Shown piece by piece: positions 36,523 through 45,173 of a DNA stretch of 64,000 nt; positions within the stretch are counted from its first letter, which is position 1, and each line of letters opens with the position of its first letter. Source of the DNA: Halomonas sp. 1513 (GTDB taxonomy: Bacteria; Pseudomonadota; Gammaproteobacteria; Pseudomonadales; Halomonadaceae); NCBI GenBank assembly GCA_001971685.1, contig CP019326.1, forward strand, positions 62,001 to 126,000. Direction: 5' to 3'. Both the position numbers and the translations under genes were made by a program. The notes beneath the pieces are model-generated. The model did not search any database and was not told where the DNA came from. It saw only the letters and a program-made list of their open reading frames with translations.

Positions 36523-37449
36523 ATGTCCATGAATGAATGTTTACGCCTCCCTCCCTCTGCCCGGCCCATAGCGGGTGACATGTTTCCCGGCTTCCATCAG
36601 GTACAGGTTACTACCTCAGGAACCGATATCAACTTAGTGTGCGGTGGTGAAGGGCCACCTTTGCTGCTGCTGCACGGTAACCCTCTCACCCATGTAAGCT
36701 GGCACAAGATCGCTCCGCAACTAGCCCGTCATTTTACGGTTGTTGCCCCTGATCTACGCGGCTATGGCGATAGCGGTAAGCCCGAGGGTGGCCCTGACCA
36801 TGGCGCTTATTCATTTCGCGCAATGGCCCAGGACCAGATCGAGGTAATGGAGGCATTAGGATTTGAGCGCTTCAGGGTGGCTGGTCACGATAGGGGGGGG
36901 CGTGTAGGGCATCGCATGGCGCTCGACCACTCGGAAAAGGTCCAGCGACTAGCGGTGCTCGACATCGTGCCTACTCATCACTTGCTGACACACATCAGTA
37001 AAGGCTGGGCCACCGAGTCCTACCACTGGTTCTTCATGGCTCAGGCTGCGCCGTTTCCCGAGAAGCTGCTTGGGGCTGACCTTGAGTACTACATTCGCTA
37101 CAAGCTGGCCAAGAAGGGTGTCGGTCTTGGGCCGTTCACGGAGGAGGCGATGTCTGAATACATCCGCTGCTGCACACCGGAGAATATCCATGCGGTGTGT
37201 GAGGATTACCGTGCGACACTCACTATCGACTTTGAACTCGATGCAGCGGACCGCGGCAAGCGTTTCGTCGAATGTCCCCTGCTGGCGTTGTGGGGGGAAA
37301 ATAGCCATGTTGGTCGTCATTTCGCGCCAGTCGAGGCCTGGCGTGAATGGGCAAGCGACGTGACCGGCGTCCCGCTGGCCTCCGGTCATTATCCAGCGGA
37401 GCAATGTCCGGACGAGACAGCCGAGGCTTTATTAGGCTTTATGGCTTAG
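36523..37449 (+). CDS. Alpha/beta hydrolase, fluoroacetate/haloacetate dehalogenase-like
   Basis: 308 aa. Residues characteristic of fluoroacetate dehalogenase are in place: nucleophile Asp123 in GHDRGGR with Arg124 and Arg127 for the carboxylate, HGNPLTHVSWHKIAP for the oxyanion side, YHWFF (His168-Trp169) matching the halide-pocket His-Trp, SYSFRA-like AYSFRAMAQDQIEVMEALGFERF, and the C-terminal catalytic His in SGHYPAEQ. Dehalogenation of a small halo-acid is therefore possible, but epoxide or ester hydrolysis cannot be excluded. It closes the SDR-AbrB-hydrolase operon. Confidence 0.85.
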   Translation: MSMNECLRLPPSARPIAGDMFPGFHQVQVTTSGTDINLVCGGEGPPLLLLHGNPLTHVSWHKIAPQLARHFTVVAPDLRGYGDSGKPEGGPDHGAYSFRAMAQDQIEVMEALGFERFRVAGHDRGGRVGHRMALDHSEKVQRLAVLDIVPTHHLLTHISKGWATESYHWFFMAQAAPFPEKLLGADLEYYIRYKLAKKGVGLGPFTEEAMSEYIRCCTPENIHAVCEDYRATLTIDFELDAADRGKRFVECPLLALWGENSHVGRHFAPVEAWREWASDVTGVPLASGHYPAEQCPDETAEALLGFMA

Positions 37450-37491
37450 ATCTGTGGCTTACTGGCAATCGCCTATGTTGAGGGCTTGCGG

Positions 37492-37515
37492 TATAATATT
37501 GTCCACTGTCGACCA
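37492..37515. promoter_or_regulatory. Promoter -10 box and operator-like site upstream of gntR-2
   Basis: A perfect TATAAT (37492-37497) is followed directly by ATTGTCCACTGTCGACCA (37498-37515). The complement of the latter, TGGTCGACAGTGGACAAT, aligns with the island operator TGTTGACAGTTGAC. A regulator bound there would block the promoter. No good -35 box is seen. Confidence 0.5.
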
Positions 37516-37538
37516 AATGACCTTTCAGTGGTGACCAT

Positions 37539-38273
37539 ATGGCGCTCTCGACGGATAGATCTAAAGTTGTAAAAGCACTGGCGAATCGGAGCATACGTGC
37601 TCCGTCTCTTACCGAGCTGGCCTTTCGAGAGATCGAAGGGATGATTATCACCGGCGAGCTGGAGACCGGCGAGCGTCTCAATGACTCGCAGCTTGCCAAG
37701 CGCTTTGGGATAAGCCGTGGGCCGGTCCGCGAGGCGATCGGGCGCCTAGCTGCCGCGGGGCTGGTAGAGATGATCCAGAATCGTGGCGCCTACGTCCGAG
37801 TGATCGATGTCGAGGACGCACTGGAGATTTATGATATTCGAGCTGCGCTGGAGCGTGCCGGGGTGGCGGGAGCGGCTCGCAATATGACCCCCGAACTGCT
37901 GGTACGCCTACGGGATCAAGTTGCCCTCATGGATCGCTGCGAACAGGAAGGTGACCGCGAAGGCTACTTCAACGGCAACCTGGAGTTCCATCGCCTAATC
38001 CATGAGGTGGCCGGCAATGCGCGCTTGCTCGAACTTTGCGAACGCTTTGCCCGCGAGCTCAAGCTTTTTCGTCACCTCTCGTTGATCACTGCCGGTATAC
38101 ACCAGTCCAATCAGGAACATCACCAGATTCTTGCGGCGCTGGAGGAGGGCGACGCCGACAAGGCGGCCGCGGCCATGGAGGCCCATGTATGGCAGGCAAA
38201 GGCCCGCCTGATGACGCTTGCCGAGAATCTCAAAGGCAAACCGCACGACCTCAGAACCTCCAGTACCCGATAG
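37539..38273 (+). CDS. GntR-family regulator, FCD type, island copy 1
   Basis: 244 aa. A winged helix (SLTELAFREIEGMIITGELETGERLNDSQLAKRFGISRGPVREAIGRLAAAGLVEMIQNRGAYV) precedes an FCD domain with the metal-site residues in EDALEIYDIRAALERAG, FHRLIHEVAGNARL and EHHQILAALEEGDADKAAAAMEAHV. It lies tail to tail with a second FCD regulator (38292). An operator-like site overlaps its own promoter. Confidence 0.92.
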   Translation: MALSTDRSKVVKALANRSIRAPSLTELAFREIEGMIITGELETGERLNDSQLAKRFGISRGPVREAIGRLAAAGLVEMIQNRGAYVRVIDVEDALEIYDIRAALERAGVAGAARNMTPELLVRLRDQVALMDRCEQEGDREGYFNGNLEFHRLIHEVAGNARLLELCERFARELKLFRHLSLITAGIHQSNQEHHQILAALEEGDADKAAAAMEAHVWQAKARLMTLAENLKGKPHDLRTSSTR

Positions 38274-38291
38274 TGCCGTAACCCCTCAACG

Positions 38292-38975
38292 TTATACGAG
38301 CACGGTCCTGGTTGCCTTGCCAAGGGCGCGGAGCTGTCCGGCCTCGACGTGCCCGGTCATTGCCTCTAAGCTGCGCAGAGCGTCGCGAGCCTCGAGCGCC
38401 GTCACGATCTCGCGATGTTCGCGATTGGAGTCGAGCATGCCGTCACCGCTGACCAGGCCACGCGAACGGAACAGGTGCAGTTGTCGCACGAGGTCGTGGT
38501 AGGTCGTGATCAGTCGCCGGTTACCGGTCGCCGACACCAGGAAGTCGTGGAAAGTCAGGTTCGGTGCGTAGTAGCGATCAAAGTCGTTGGCCCGAGCAGC
38601 CTCCTCCATCTGTTCTATCAACTGCTTTAGGTAGGCCAGTTGCGAGTCGTCGATCCGCTGGGCCAGTAGCATGCCGGCATAGCCGAAGATCCCGGCACGA
38701 ATCTCATATACCTCACGTGCCTCCTCCTCGCTGATCACCCGAATGAATACACCCCGGTTGGGGATCAACTGTACCAGCCCCATAGCAGCCAGAGTTCGGC
38801 ATGCCTCTCGCACGGGGCCTCGGCTGATGCCTAGCTGATTGGCCAGCGCGTTCTCATTGATGCGCTCCCCCGGCATGAATAGGCCACCAAGAATCATGCG
38901 CTCAATCTCAAGCTGGGCAAGGTTAGTCAGCGAGTGGGCCTGCAGCGGGCCGTTTGCGGGGGCTAGAGTGTTCAC
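38292..38975 (-). CDS. GntR-family regulator, FCD type, island copy 2
   Basis: 227 aa from the GTG at 38975; a TTG at 39008 would start inside an operator-like site and is less likely. A winged helix (LTNLAQLEIERMILGGLFMPGERINENALANQLGISRGPVREACRTLAAMGLVQLIPNRGVFI) precedes an FCD domain (EEAREVYEIRAGIFGYAGML, FHDFLVSATGNRRL, EHREIVTALEARDALRSLEAMTGHV). It is divergent from abrB copy 2, sharing a 200-bp region with two operator-like sites. Confidence 0.9.
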   Translation of the reverse strand: MNTLAPANGPLQAHSLTNLAQLEIERMILGGLFMPGERINENALANQLGISRGPVREACRTLAAMGLVQLIPNRGVFIRVISEEEAREVYEIRAGIFGYAGMLLAQRIDDSQLAYLKQLIEQMEEAARANDFDRYYAPNLTFHDFLVSATGNRRLITTYHDLVRQLHLFRSRGLVSGDGMLDSNREHREIVTALEARDALRSLEAMTGHVEAGQLRALGKATRTVLV

Positions 38976-38990
38976 GGTTGTCGCTCTTGG

Positions 38991-39008
38991 TTTGTTAACT
39001 GTAAGCAA
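38991..39008. promoter_or_regulatory. Island operator-like site at the start of gntR-3
   Basis: The complement reads TTGCTTACAGTTAACAAA, which aligns with CTGTTGACAGTTGACTAT at 43905. It lies just upstream of the preferred GTG start, consistent with autoregulation. Confidence 0.45.
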
Positions 39009-39088
39009 TTTTCAATTAATACTTTAGCATAACTTTCATCGCCATTACAGCTAACTAAACGAGTGTGTTTGTCTCGGGGTACTGAATA

Positions 39089-39106
39089 TTGTTGACAGTT
39101 TACGGC
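39089..39106. promoter_or_regulatory. Island operator upstream of abrB copy 2
   Basis: TTGTTGACAGTTTACGGC. The core TGTTGACA at 39090-39097 lies in the divergent region between gntR-3 and abrB copy 2. Confidence 0.6.
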
Positions 39107-39192
39107 TGGGCATGGTTACTTGTGGCAAGAATACTACGTGCACCCGGTAGGGCCGGTGCATCACCAAGATCGAGAAGGCTCGCGATACGCCC

Positions 39193-40272
39193 ATGATCAA
39201 CAGCGCTCCATCAGATACCTCGCGTCAGCGGATTGATATGGTCTTGGCCATAGTGATCGGCACTATGGGCGGTGGGGTGGCGAGCGCGCTGGGAGTACCG
39301 CTGCCCTGGATGTTAGGGCCGTTTCTCGCTTGTGCGGGGGCGTCGATTGCTGGGCTCAGGCTTATGGGGCTGCCGAGGGGGCGCGAGGTTGGGCAAGTGG
39401 TAGTGGGCCTGGCGATTGGTATGCGCATGACCGCCGCCGCACTGGCCACCACCCTTGCCCTGTTGCCGGCGATGTTCTTCGGCACGCTTTTCATAATAGT
39501 CATGACCATGCTTGCAGCACTGCTCTTGATGCCACTGGCACGGGTTGATGCGCGCACGGCGTTCTTCGCTACGGCGGCGGCGGGGATGGCCGACATGGCC
39601 ACTGTGGCTCAGCAGCGCGGCGGCGATCCCGACGTAGTTTCGCTGATGCATGCGATCCGTGTGGCCTCTGTGGTGGCAGTGGTGCCTGTCATGGTGTTCG
39701 CTTTCGGCGAGCCCGGCGTGCTGGTGGAGAGTGCCACACAAGCTAGCCGCTCACTGGTTGCCCTGGCTCTGGCGCTGGGACTGGCTCTGGCCACTGCGCT
39801 ACTGATTCGTCCGCTGCCATTTCCCAACCCTTGGCTGGTGGGGCCGATTTTCCTGGGCGCGGCGTTGAGTGGGTCGGGCATGCTAATAGTGGCGGTGCCC
39901 GAACTATTGATTGTGCTGGCGCAATGGCTGATAGGCATTTCGCTGGGTTGCCGGTTCAAGCGCGCACTACTGTTTCGTCTCCCGCGGGTGGTGGCGGCGG
40001 CGCTGGCAGTATCAGCCTACATGATCATGGCGTCCGCTGGAGCTGCCTGGATCATGGCGGCCCTGAGCGGGCTTCCGTACGTGACCAGCTTCCTGGCGCT
40101 GGCTCCGGCTGCGGTGACCGAGATGGTGATCACCGCAAAGGTGATGAATCTGGATGCTGAGGTGGTTGCGGCTTTTCACGTGATGCGTATTGCGGTGATC
40201 GCCTCCACCATCTTAGTGACTTTTACCTTGTTCGAACGACTCGCAAGGCGACTGCGCGGCGCGTTTGGCTAG
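39193..40272 (+). CDS. AbrB-family membrane protein, copy 2
   Basis: 359 aa with the same duplicated architecture as copy 1: ALGVPLPWMLGPFLACAGASIAG and PLPFPNPWLVGPIFLGAALSGSG, FFATAAAGMADMATVAQQRGGD in place of the first PGGVAEM, and APAAVTEMVITAKVMNLDAEVVAAFHVMRI in the second half. It is divergent enough from copy 1 to be a paralogue rather than a recent duplicate. It begins the second enzyme set of the island. Confidence 0.87.
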   Translation: MINSAPSDTSRQRIDMVLAIVIGTMGGGVASALGVPLPWMLGPFLACAGASIAGLRLMGLPRGREVGQVVVGLAIGMRMTAAALATTLALLPAMFFGTLFIIVMTMLAALLLMPLARVDARTAFFATAAAGMADMATVAQQRGGDPDVVSLMHAIRVASVVAVVPVMVFAFGEPGVLVESATQASRSLVALALALGLALATALLIRPLPFPNPWLVGPIFLGAALSGSGMLIVAVPELLIVLAQWLIGISLGCRFKRALLFRLPRVVAAALAVSAYMIMASAGAAWIMAALSGLPYVTSFLALAPAAVTEMVITAKVMNLDAEVVAAFHVMRIAVIASTILVTFTLFERLARRLRGAFG

Positions 40273-40345
40273 CGTGGTGTGGCGCCAAACGCAACATGCT
40301 GCTTCAGCAGTGGCAGCGTGTCGCTCCAACCAAGAGGAATAAATT

Positions 40346-41695
40346 ATGTCCCTGCGCTCCGATGTAACTCGTGCACTGGCTGAATGGATCGTCGACTGCG
40401 ATTTGGAAAAGATTCCCGCCAATATACAGCGCGAAGGCGTACGCACCTTCGTTAACTGGCTGGGTTGCGCGGTAGGCGGTGCTCGCCATGAGACAGTCGA
40501 CCGCGCGCTGGCAGCGGTGACGCCATTTTCGGGTCAGCCGACCTCCACGGTGCTGGGCCGGGGTGAAAAACTCGACGCGCTGCACGCCGCGCTGCTCAAC
40601 GGCATAACCTCGCATGTGCTCGACTACGATGATACCCACCTTAAAACCATCATTCATCCAGCGGGGCCGGTGGCATCGGCATTGATGGCGGTGGCCGAGA
40701 CCCGTCCGGTATCTGGCCGGGAGTTCCTCAATGCCCTGATTGTCGGCATTGAGGTCGAGTGCCGGATCGGCAACTCGGTCTACCCGCACCACTATGATCG
40801 CGGTTGGCATATCACCGGCACCGCCGGGGTATTCGGCGCCGCCGCCGCGGTTGGTCGCCTGCTGGGCTTGAGCGTACAGCAGATGACGTGGGCACTGGGC
40901 ATCGCGGCTACCCAGTCGTCGGGTTTCCGCGAGATGTTCGGCACTATGTGCAAAAGCTTCCATCCAGGGCGTGCCGCCCAGAACGGTGCCGTGGCTGCCT
41001 ACCTTGCCCATGCCAACTTTGACTCCTCCGAGCATGCCATTGAAGCGCCGCGCGGCTTCGCCAGCGTGATGTCGGACAAGCAGGACTATAACGAGATTCT
41101 CGGCGCGCTGGGCGAGACCTGGGAAGCTGGCCTCAACTCCTACAAGCCGTTCGCATGCGGCATCGTGATCCATCCCGCCATCGATGGCTGCATCCAGCTC
41201 CGCGAGGAGTTAGGCGACGACGTGGGGAAGATATCGCGCGTTGAACTGGTGGCGCATCCACTGGTGCTGGAGCTCACCGGCAAAACCGAGCCTAAGACCG
41301 GCCTTGAGGGTAAGTTCAGTGTCTTTCACTCGGCGGCGGCGGCCCTTCTACGCGGCGATGGCTCACCCACTGCCTTCACCGACGAGGCTGTCACCGATCC
41401 CGAGTTGATGGCCATGCGCCGTAAGGTCGAGGTAACTACGGACAAGGCCTGCCACGAAGCCTCGGTCACCATTACCGTGACGTTGGAGGGCGGAGAGCGC
41501 CTGGAGAAGCACATCGAGCGCGCCATCGGTTCGCTCGAGAAACCACTCACCAATGAGCAGATCGACACTAAATTTCGTGGCCAGGCAGTGCTGGTGATCG
41601 GCGAGGCCGCCTGTGAAGCGCTGCTCGCACAGGCTTGGACGCTGCCCGAGATGACTAGCGTCGGCAAGCTGGCCGCCACCAGCCTGCCACGTTGA
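40346..41695 (+). CDS. MmgE/PrpD family protein, copy 2
   Basis: 449 aa. Family features are FVNWLGCAVGGARHETVDRAL, NGITSHVLDYDDTHLKTIIHPAGPVASALMAVAE, IVGIEVECRIGNSVYPHHYDRGWHITGTAGVFGAAAAVGRLLGL, GTMCKSFHPGRAAQNGAVAAYLAHANF and GLEGKFSVFHSAAAALL. It resembles copy 1 in layout but not closely in sequence. It sits upstream of two metal-dependent decarboxylating-type dehydrogenases, as expected for a hydroxy-di/tricarboxylate route. Confidence 0.9.
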   Translation: MSLRSDVTRALAEWIVDCDLEKIPANIQREGVRTFVNWLGCAVGGARHETVDRALAAVTPFSGQPTSTVLGRGEKLDALHAALLNGITSHVLDYDDTHLKTIIHPAGPVASALMAVAETRPVSGREFLNALIVGIEVECRIGNSVYPHHYDRGWHITGTAGVFGAAAAVGRLLGLSVQQMTWALGIAATQSSGFREMFGTMCKSFHPGRAAQNGAVAAYLAHANFDSSEHAIEAPRGFASVMSDKQDYNEILGALGETWEAGLNSYKPFACGIVIHPAIDGCIQLREELGDDVGKISRVELVAHPLVLELTGKTEPKTGLEGKFSVFHSAAAALLRGDGSPTAFTDEAVTDPELMAMRRKVEVTTDKACHEASVTITVTLEGGERLEKHIERAIGSLEKPLTNEQIDTKFRGQAVLVIGEAACEALLAQAWTLPEMTSVGKLAATSLPR

Positions 41696-41739
41696 ACTCG
41701 CTGCGTCACACAACCACGACGATTCGAAAGGAGAGCAGC

Positions 41740-42831
41740 ATGTCACAGCATCACCTCACTCTTGGCGTCCTCAACGGCGACGACATCGGCCATGAAATCG
41801 TGCCGGCCTCGGTTCAGGTGGCTCAGGCTGCAGCCGAGCATTGTGGGCTGTCAATCGACTGGAGGCATATGCCCCTGGGGCGCAAAGCCCTCGACGAACT
41901 CGGCACCACCATGCCCGAGGGCACCTTGGAAACGCTGGCCACTTTTGATGGCTTCATACTGGGGCCGATAGGCCACCGCGAGTATCCCAAGGTGGACGGT
42001 GCGATCAACCCGCACCCCATCCTGCGCAAGAAGTTTGACCTATTCGCCAACGTGCGGCCGACCCGCTCCTACCCGGATATTGGCTGCATCTACGACGATA
42101 TCGACTTAGTGATCGTGCGCGAGAACAACGAGGGCTTCCAGCCCGACCGCAATGTGGTCGCTGGTTCAGGCGAGTTTCGACCCACCGAGGAAGTGACCAT
42201 CTCGGTGCGCGTGATTTCCCGCGAGGGCAGCCGCAAGGTTGCCACTGCGGCTCTTGAGCTGGCGCGTGCCCGCAACAAACGTCTCACCGTCGTGCACAAG
42301 AACACCGTCTACAAGTTGGGATGCGGCATGTTTGTCGAGGAGTGCTATAAGGCGGCGGAGGACTATCCGGATGTGACTGTTGACGAAGCCATCGTCGATA
42401 CCTTCGCCATGCACTTGATCCGTAATCCTCAGCAGTTCGACGTAGTGGTCACCACCAACATGTTCGGCGACATCCTTACCGACGAGGCCGCCGGCCTGGT
42501 GGGGGGCCTGGGCATGGCACCCGGTTTGTGCATCGGCCGCGGTGACATCGCCATGGCCCAGGCGACCCACGGCTCAGCACCCGACATCGCCGGGACTGGA
42601 CTGGCTAACCCCTACGCCATGATAGAGTCGACGCGCATGCTCATTGAGTGGCTGGGTCGCCGCCATGGGCTGCCTGAAGCCCAGGCCACAGCCGACCTGA
42701 TGCGCAAAGGCATTGAGGCAGCTCTCGCAGACCCAGCCAAGCGCACGCCTGACATTCGTGGTACTGGTCGCCTAAGCGATATGGTCGACGGCATGCTATC
42801 TGCCATTGATAAGGAAGCTCGCCATGCGTAA
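41740..42831 (+). CDS. Isocitrate/isopropylmalate dehydrogenase family protein, copy 1
   Basis: 363 aa from the ATG at 41740 (AAAGGAG upstream); the frame is open to 41692. Family motifs are [65 protein letters not shown] with the catalytic Lys, [25 protein letters not shown] with metal Asp residues, and [19 protein letters not shown]. It oxidises a 2-hydroxy acid, usually with beta-decarboxylation. The exact substrate is open. It overlaps the next gene by 8 bp. Confidence 0.9.
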   Translation: MSQHHLTLGVLNGDDIGHEIVPASVQVAQAAAEHCGLSIDWRHMPLGRKALDELGTTMPEGTLETLATFDGFILGPIGHREYPKVDGAINPHPILRKKFDLFANVRPTRSYPDIGCIYDDIDLVIVRENNEGFQPDRNVVAGSGEFRPTEEVTISVRVISREGSRKVATAALELARARNKRLTVVHKNTVYKLGCGMFVEECYKAAEDYPDVTVDEAIVDTFAMHLIRNPQQFDVVVTTNMFGDILTDEAAGLVGGLGMAPGLCIGRGDIAMAQATHGSAPDIAGTGLANPYAMIESTRMLIEWLGRRHGLPEAQATADLMRKGIEAALADPAKRTPDIRGTGRLSDMVDGMLSAIDKEARHA

Positions 42832-43918
42832 TCATAGGATTGCCGCGATTCCTGCGGACGGCATTGGGCCGGAGGTGATCGGGGCCGGCTGCGAGGTGCT
42901 GCGGGCCCTGGCCAAGGCAGACGGTGGCTTCTCGTTAGATATCGAATGGTTCGACTGGGGATCCGACTACTATCGCCAGCATGGCGTGATGATGCCCGCA
43001 GATGGCGTCGAGAGGGTGTGTGGCTTCGACGCCATTTACTTCGGTGCGGTGGGCGACACCCAAATCCCCGATGACATCACCCTATGGGGCTTGCGTTTAG
43101 CGATCTGTCAGGGGCTCGACCAATACGCCAACGTGCGTCCCACTCGCTTGCTGCCCGGAATTTCCGGGCCCCTTAGGTCGACCCTAGGCGAGGCGATCGA
43201 CTGGCTGATCGTGCGCGAGAACTCCGAGGGAGAATACGCCGGTGTGGGTGGCCGGGCACACCGCGGGCTGCCGCTCGAGGTTGGAATGGACGTGGCGGTG
43301 TTCACACGAAGCGGCATTGAGCGCATTGCTCGCTTTGCCTGCGAGGCAGCGCTGACAAGACCACGGCGGCGGCTCACCATCGTCACCAAGTCCAACGCCC
43401 AGCGACACGGTATGGTGATGTGGGATCAAGTGTGCCAAGAGGTGGTCAGAGATTATCCGCAGCTCGATGTCGACTGGATGCTAGTCGATGCCATGACCAC
43501 ACGCATGGTGCTAGATCCCAGTAGCATCGACACGGTACTTGCCACCAACCTGCATGCCGACATCCTCTCCGACTTGGCCTCGGCACTGGGCGGTAGCCTG
43601 GGCATCGGCGCCACCGGTAACCTCAACCCTGAGCGTAGCGTTCCATCGATGTTCGAGCCGATCCACGGCACAGCTTTCGATCTTACCGGCAAGGGTGTGG
43701 CCAATCCTATTGGCGCGTTCTGGACCGCTAGCTTGATGCTCGAGTATCTGGGTGAGCACAAGGCTGCCGACAGCCTGATGCAGGCTATCGAGTCTGTCAC
43801 TGGGCGTGTGGACGCAGTTCTACCATTAGATTTGGGCGGTCAAGCAGACACTGCTGCAGTTACGCGAGCAGTGATAGAAACGCTTCGACAAATATATCTG
43901 AATACTGTTGACAGTTGA
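42824..43918 (+). CDS. Tartrate/D-malate dehydrogenase-like protein (IMDH family), copy 2
   Basis: 364 aa from the ATG at 42824 (AAGGAAG upstream). Motifs are AAIPADGIGPEVIGAG, FDWGSDYYRQHGVMMP, DAIYFGAVGDTQIPDDITLWGLRLAICQGLDQYANVRPTRLLPG, WLIVRENSEGEYAGVGGR, TKSNAQRHGMVMWD and TNLHADILSDLASALGGSLGIGATGNLNPERSVPSMFEPIHGTAFDLTGKG. These match the TtuC / tartrate dehydrogenase-decarboxylase group. The ending codons form part of the operator of the next operon. Confidence 0.9.
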   Translation: MRNHRIAAIPADGIGPEVIGAGCEVLRALAKADGGFSLDIEWFDWGSDYYRQHGVMMPADGVERVCGFDAIYFGAVGDTQIPDDITLWGLRLAICQGLDQYANVRPTRLLPGISGPLRSTLGEAIDWLIVRENSEGEYAGVGGRAHRGLPLEVGMDVAVFTRSGIERIARFACEAALTRPRRRLTIVTKSNAQRHGMVMWDQVCQEVVRDYPQLDVDWMLVDAMTTRMVLDPSSIDTVLATNLHADILSDLASALGGSLGIGATGNLNPERSVPSMFEPIHGTAFDLTGKGVANPIGAFWTASLMLEYLGEHKAADSLMQAIESVTGRVDAVLPLDLGGQADTAAVTRAVIETLRQIYLNTVDS

Positions 43919-43922
43919 CTAT
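43905..43922. promoter_or_regulatory. Island operator upstream of tctC2
   Basis: CTGTTGACAGTTGACTAT overlaps the last codons of the preceding gene. It contains GTTGAC twice with one base between and is the best match to the island consensus. Confidence 0.6.
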
Positions 43923-43937
43923 GGCGGGGCTTACATT

Positions 43938-43970
43938 CAAGAGGCTAGTGGCTCGTAGACTACCCTCTTG
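43938..43970 (+). terminator. Hairpin between the dehydrogenase and tctC2 operons
   Basis: CAAGAGGCTAGT (43938-43949) pairs with ACTACCCTCTTG (43959-43970), 11 of 12 positions, with a 9-nt loop and no T-run. Confidence 0.5.
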
Positions 43971-44087
43971 TCCGCATGGCCTGGTGGTGCTCTAGCTATT
44001 GCACCATATGCATGAGCGGCCGAGCCAAGACAGTTTTAACGCCAGCAGCGACTAGTATCGCTAAATGACTCTTAGGGAGGCATCATA

Positions 44088-45098
44088 ATGACAAACTACT
44101 CACGCCGAACCGTTCTGAAATTTGCCGCCGCAGGTGCCGCTTCGACTGTGCTTGCCCCGTCTATGTTGATGGCCCAGAGTAACGGTTGGCCCGAGCGCCC
44201 GCTTAATATGGTGGTGCCTTTTGCTACCGGCGGCTACAATGATCGACTGGCTCGGGCCTTTATTCCTTTCCTTCAAGAAGAACTTGGTCAGCCGCTGAGC
44301 GTGGCCAATCGCCCTGGCGCTGGGACCCAGTTAGGGAATACTTATTTTCTGCAGCAGCCCAATGACGGTTACACGCTGCAGTGCAATTCTGTCGCCCCTT
44401 ACATTCCATTGACCATCCTGCTGCAAGATGCCCCATATTCGGCAGATGATTTCCAGATGATCAACCTACCGTCGCGAGATTTCACGTTAGCTGCGGCGCC
44501 GGGTGACTCAGATTTGGAGAATATGGAGGAGGTAATCTCACGCTTGCGCGAAGATCCTCGCAGTCTCAGCCTAGGTGTGCAGCCGGCCTCTGCAGATTAT
44601 CTCAACTTGATGCTAATGCTGAACGCGGCAGGCATCGATAGCTCTGCTATCCGCCTAGTGACCTATGACGGGGGTGGACCGGCCCGTAACGCTGCTGCTG
44701 GGGGACATGTTGATGTTGCTTTCGTAGGCGGTGAGGGCTTCCTGCCACTTGCGGATCGAATTAAACCGCTGATGGCATTTTCTCAGGATCGAGTTGATGT
44801 TTTCCCAGATACCATGTCGTCCGGTGAGCTTTCTGAGTCTATTAGTGAGGAAGTCGAGAGTGTTGAGGGTTCCCAGCGTGGCTGGGTGGTATCCAGAGCA
44901 TTTGTTGATGAGCACCCTGACCGTTACGAAATACTGGTTGATGCTATTGAGCGTGCTACCAAAAACCCTGAGTGCATCGAGGCACTAGAAGAACAGCAGT
45001 TGGCCACTACTTGGTATGGTCCTGAACAATCTCAGGAAGACTACTTGGCTAATTTCGAATCACTCGAGCGGCATATCGATCTACTTCGCGAATCTTAA
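44088..45098 (+). CDS. tctC: Tripartite tricarboxylate transporter binding protein (TctC family), copy 2
   Basis: 336 aa. The N-terminal YSRRTVLKFAAAGAASTVLA is a model twin-arginine signal (consensus SRRxFLK), ending near LMAQS. The Bug-fold motifs LNMVVPFATGGYNDRLARAF and NRPGAGTQLGNTYF, and TYDGGGPARNAAAGGHVDVAFVGGEGF, are present. It is more AT-rich in base use than the core genome. It heads the second tctCBA operon. Confidence 0.9.
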   Translation: MTNYSRRTVLKFAAAGAASTVLAPSMLMAQSNGWPERPLNMVVPFATGGYNDRLARAFIPFLQEELGQPLSVANRPGAGTQLGNTYFLQQPNDGYTLQCNSVAPYIPLTILLQDAPYSADDFQMINLPSRDFTLAAAPGDSDLENMEEVISRLREDPRSLSLGVQPASADYLNLMLMLNAAGIDSSAIRLVTYDGGGPARNAAAGGHVDVAFVGGEGFLPLADRIKPLMAFSQDRVDVFPDTMSSGELSESISEEVESVEGSQRGWVVSRAFVDEHPDRYEILVDAIERATKNPECIEALEEQQLATTWYGPEQSQEDYLANFESLERHIDLLRES

Positions 45099-45103
45099 TG
45101 CGT

Positions 45104-45147
45104 CTGCCCTCTGGCCAGCTATTGGCTAGGGGGCGGGTTTTTATTTT
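45104..45147 (+). terminator. Terminator-like stem-loop between tctC2 and tctB2
   Basis: CTGCCCTCTGGCCA (45104-45117) pairs with TGGCTAGGGGGCGG (45123-45136) using some G-U pairs, followed by GTTTTTATTTTT. It looks like a partial Rho-independent terminator inside the operon. Confidence 0.7.
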
Positions 45148-45173
45148 TGCTTTCGGTCGTGGAGTATTCTGCC

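Noticed and set aside
38094..38104. GTATAC string near 38097, and another near 45895
   Set aside because: Both lie inside coding sequence (gntR-2 and tctA2) without flanking TTG/CAA, so they are chance matches and not counted as operators.
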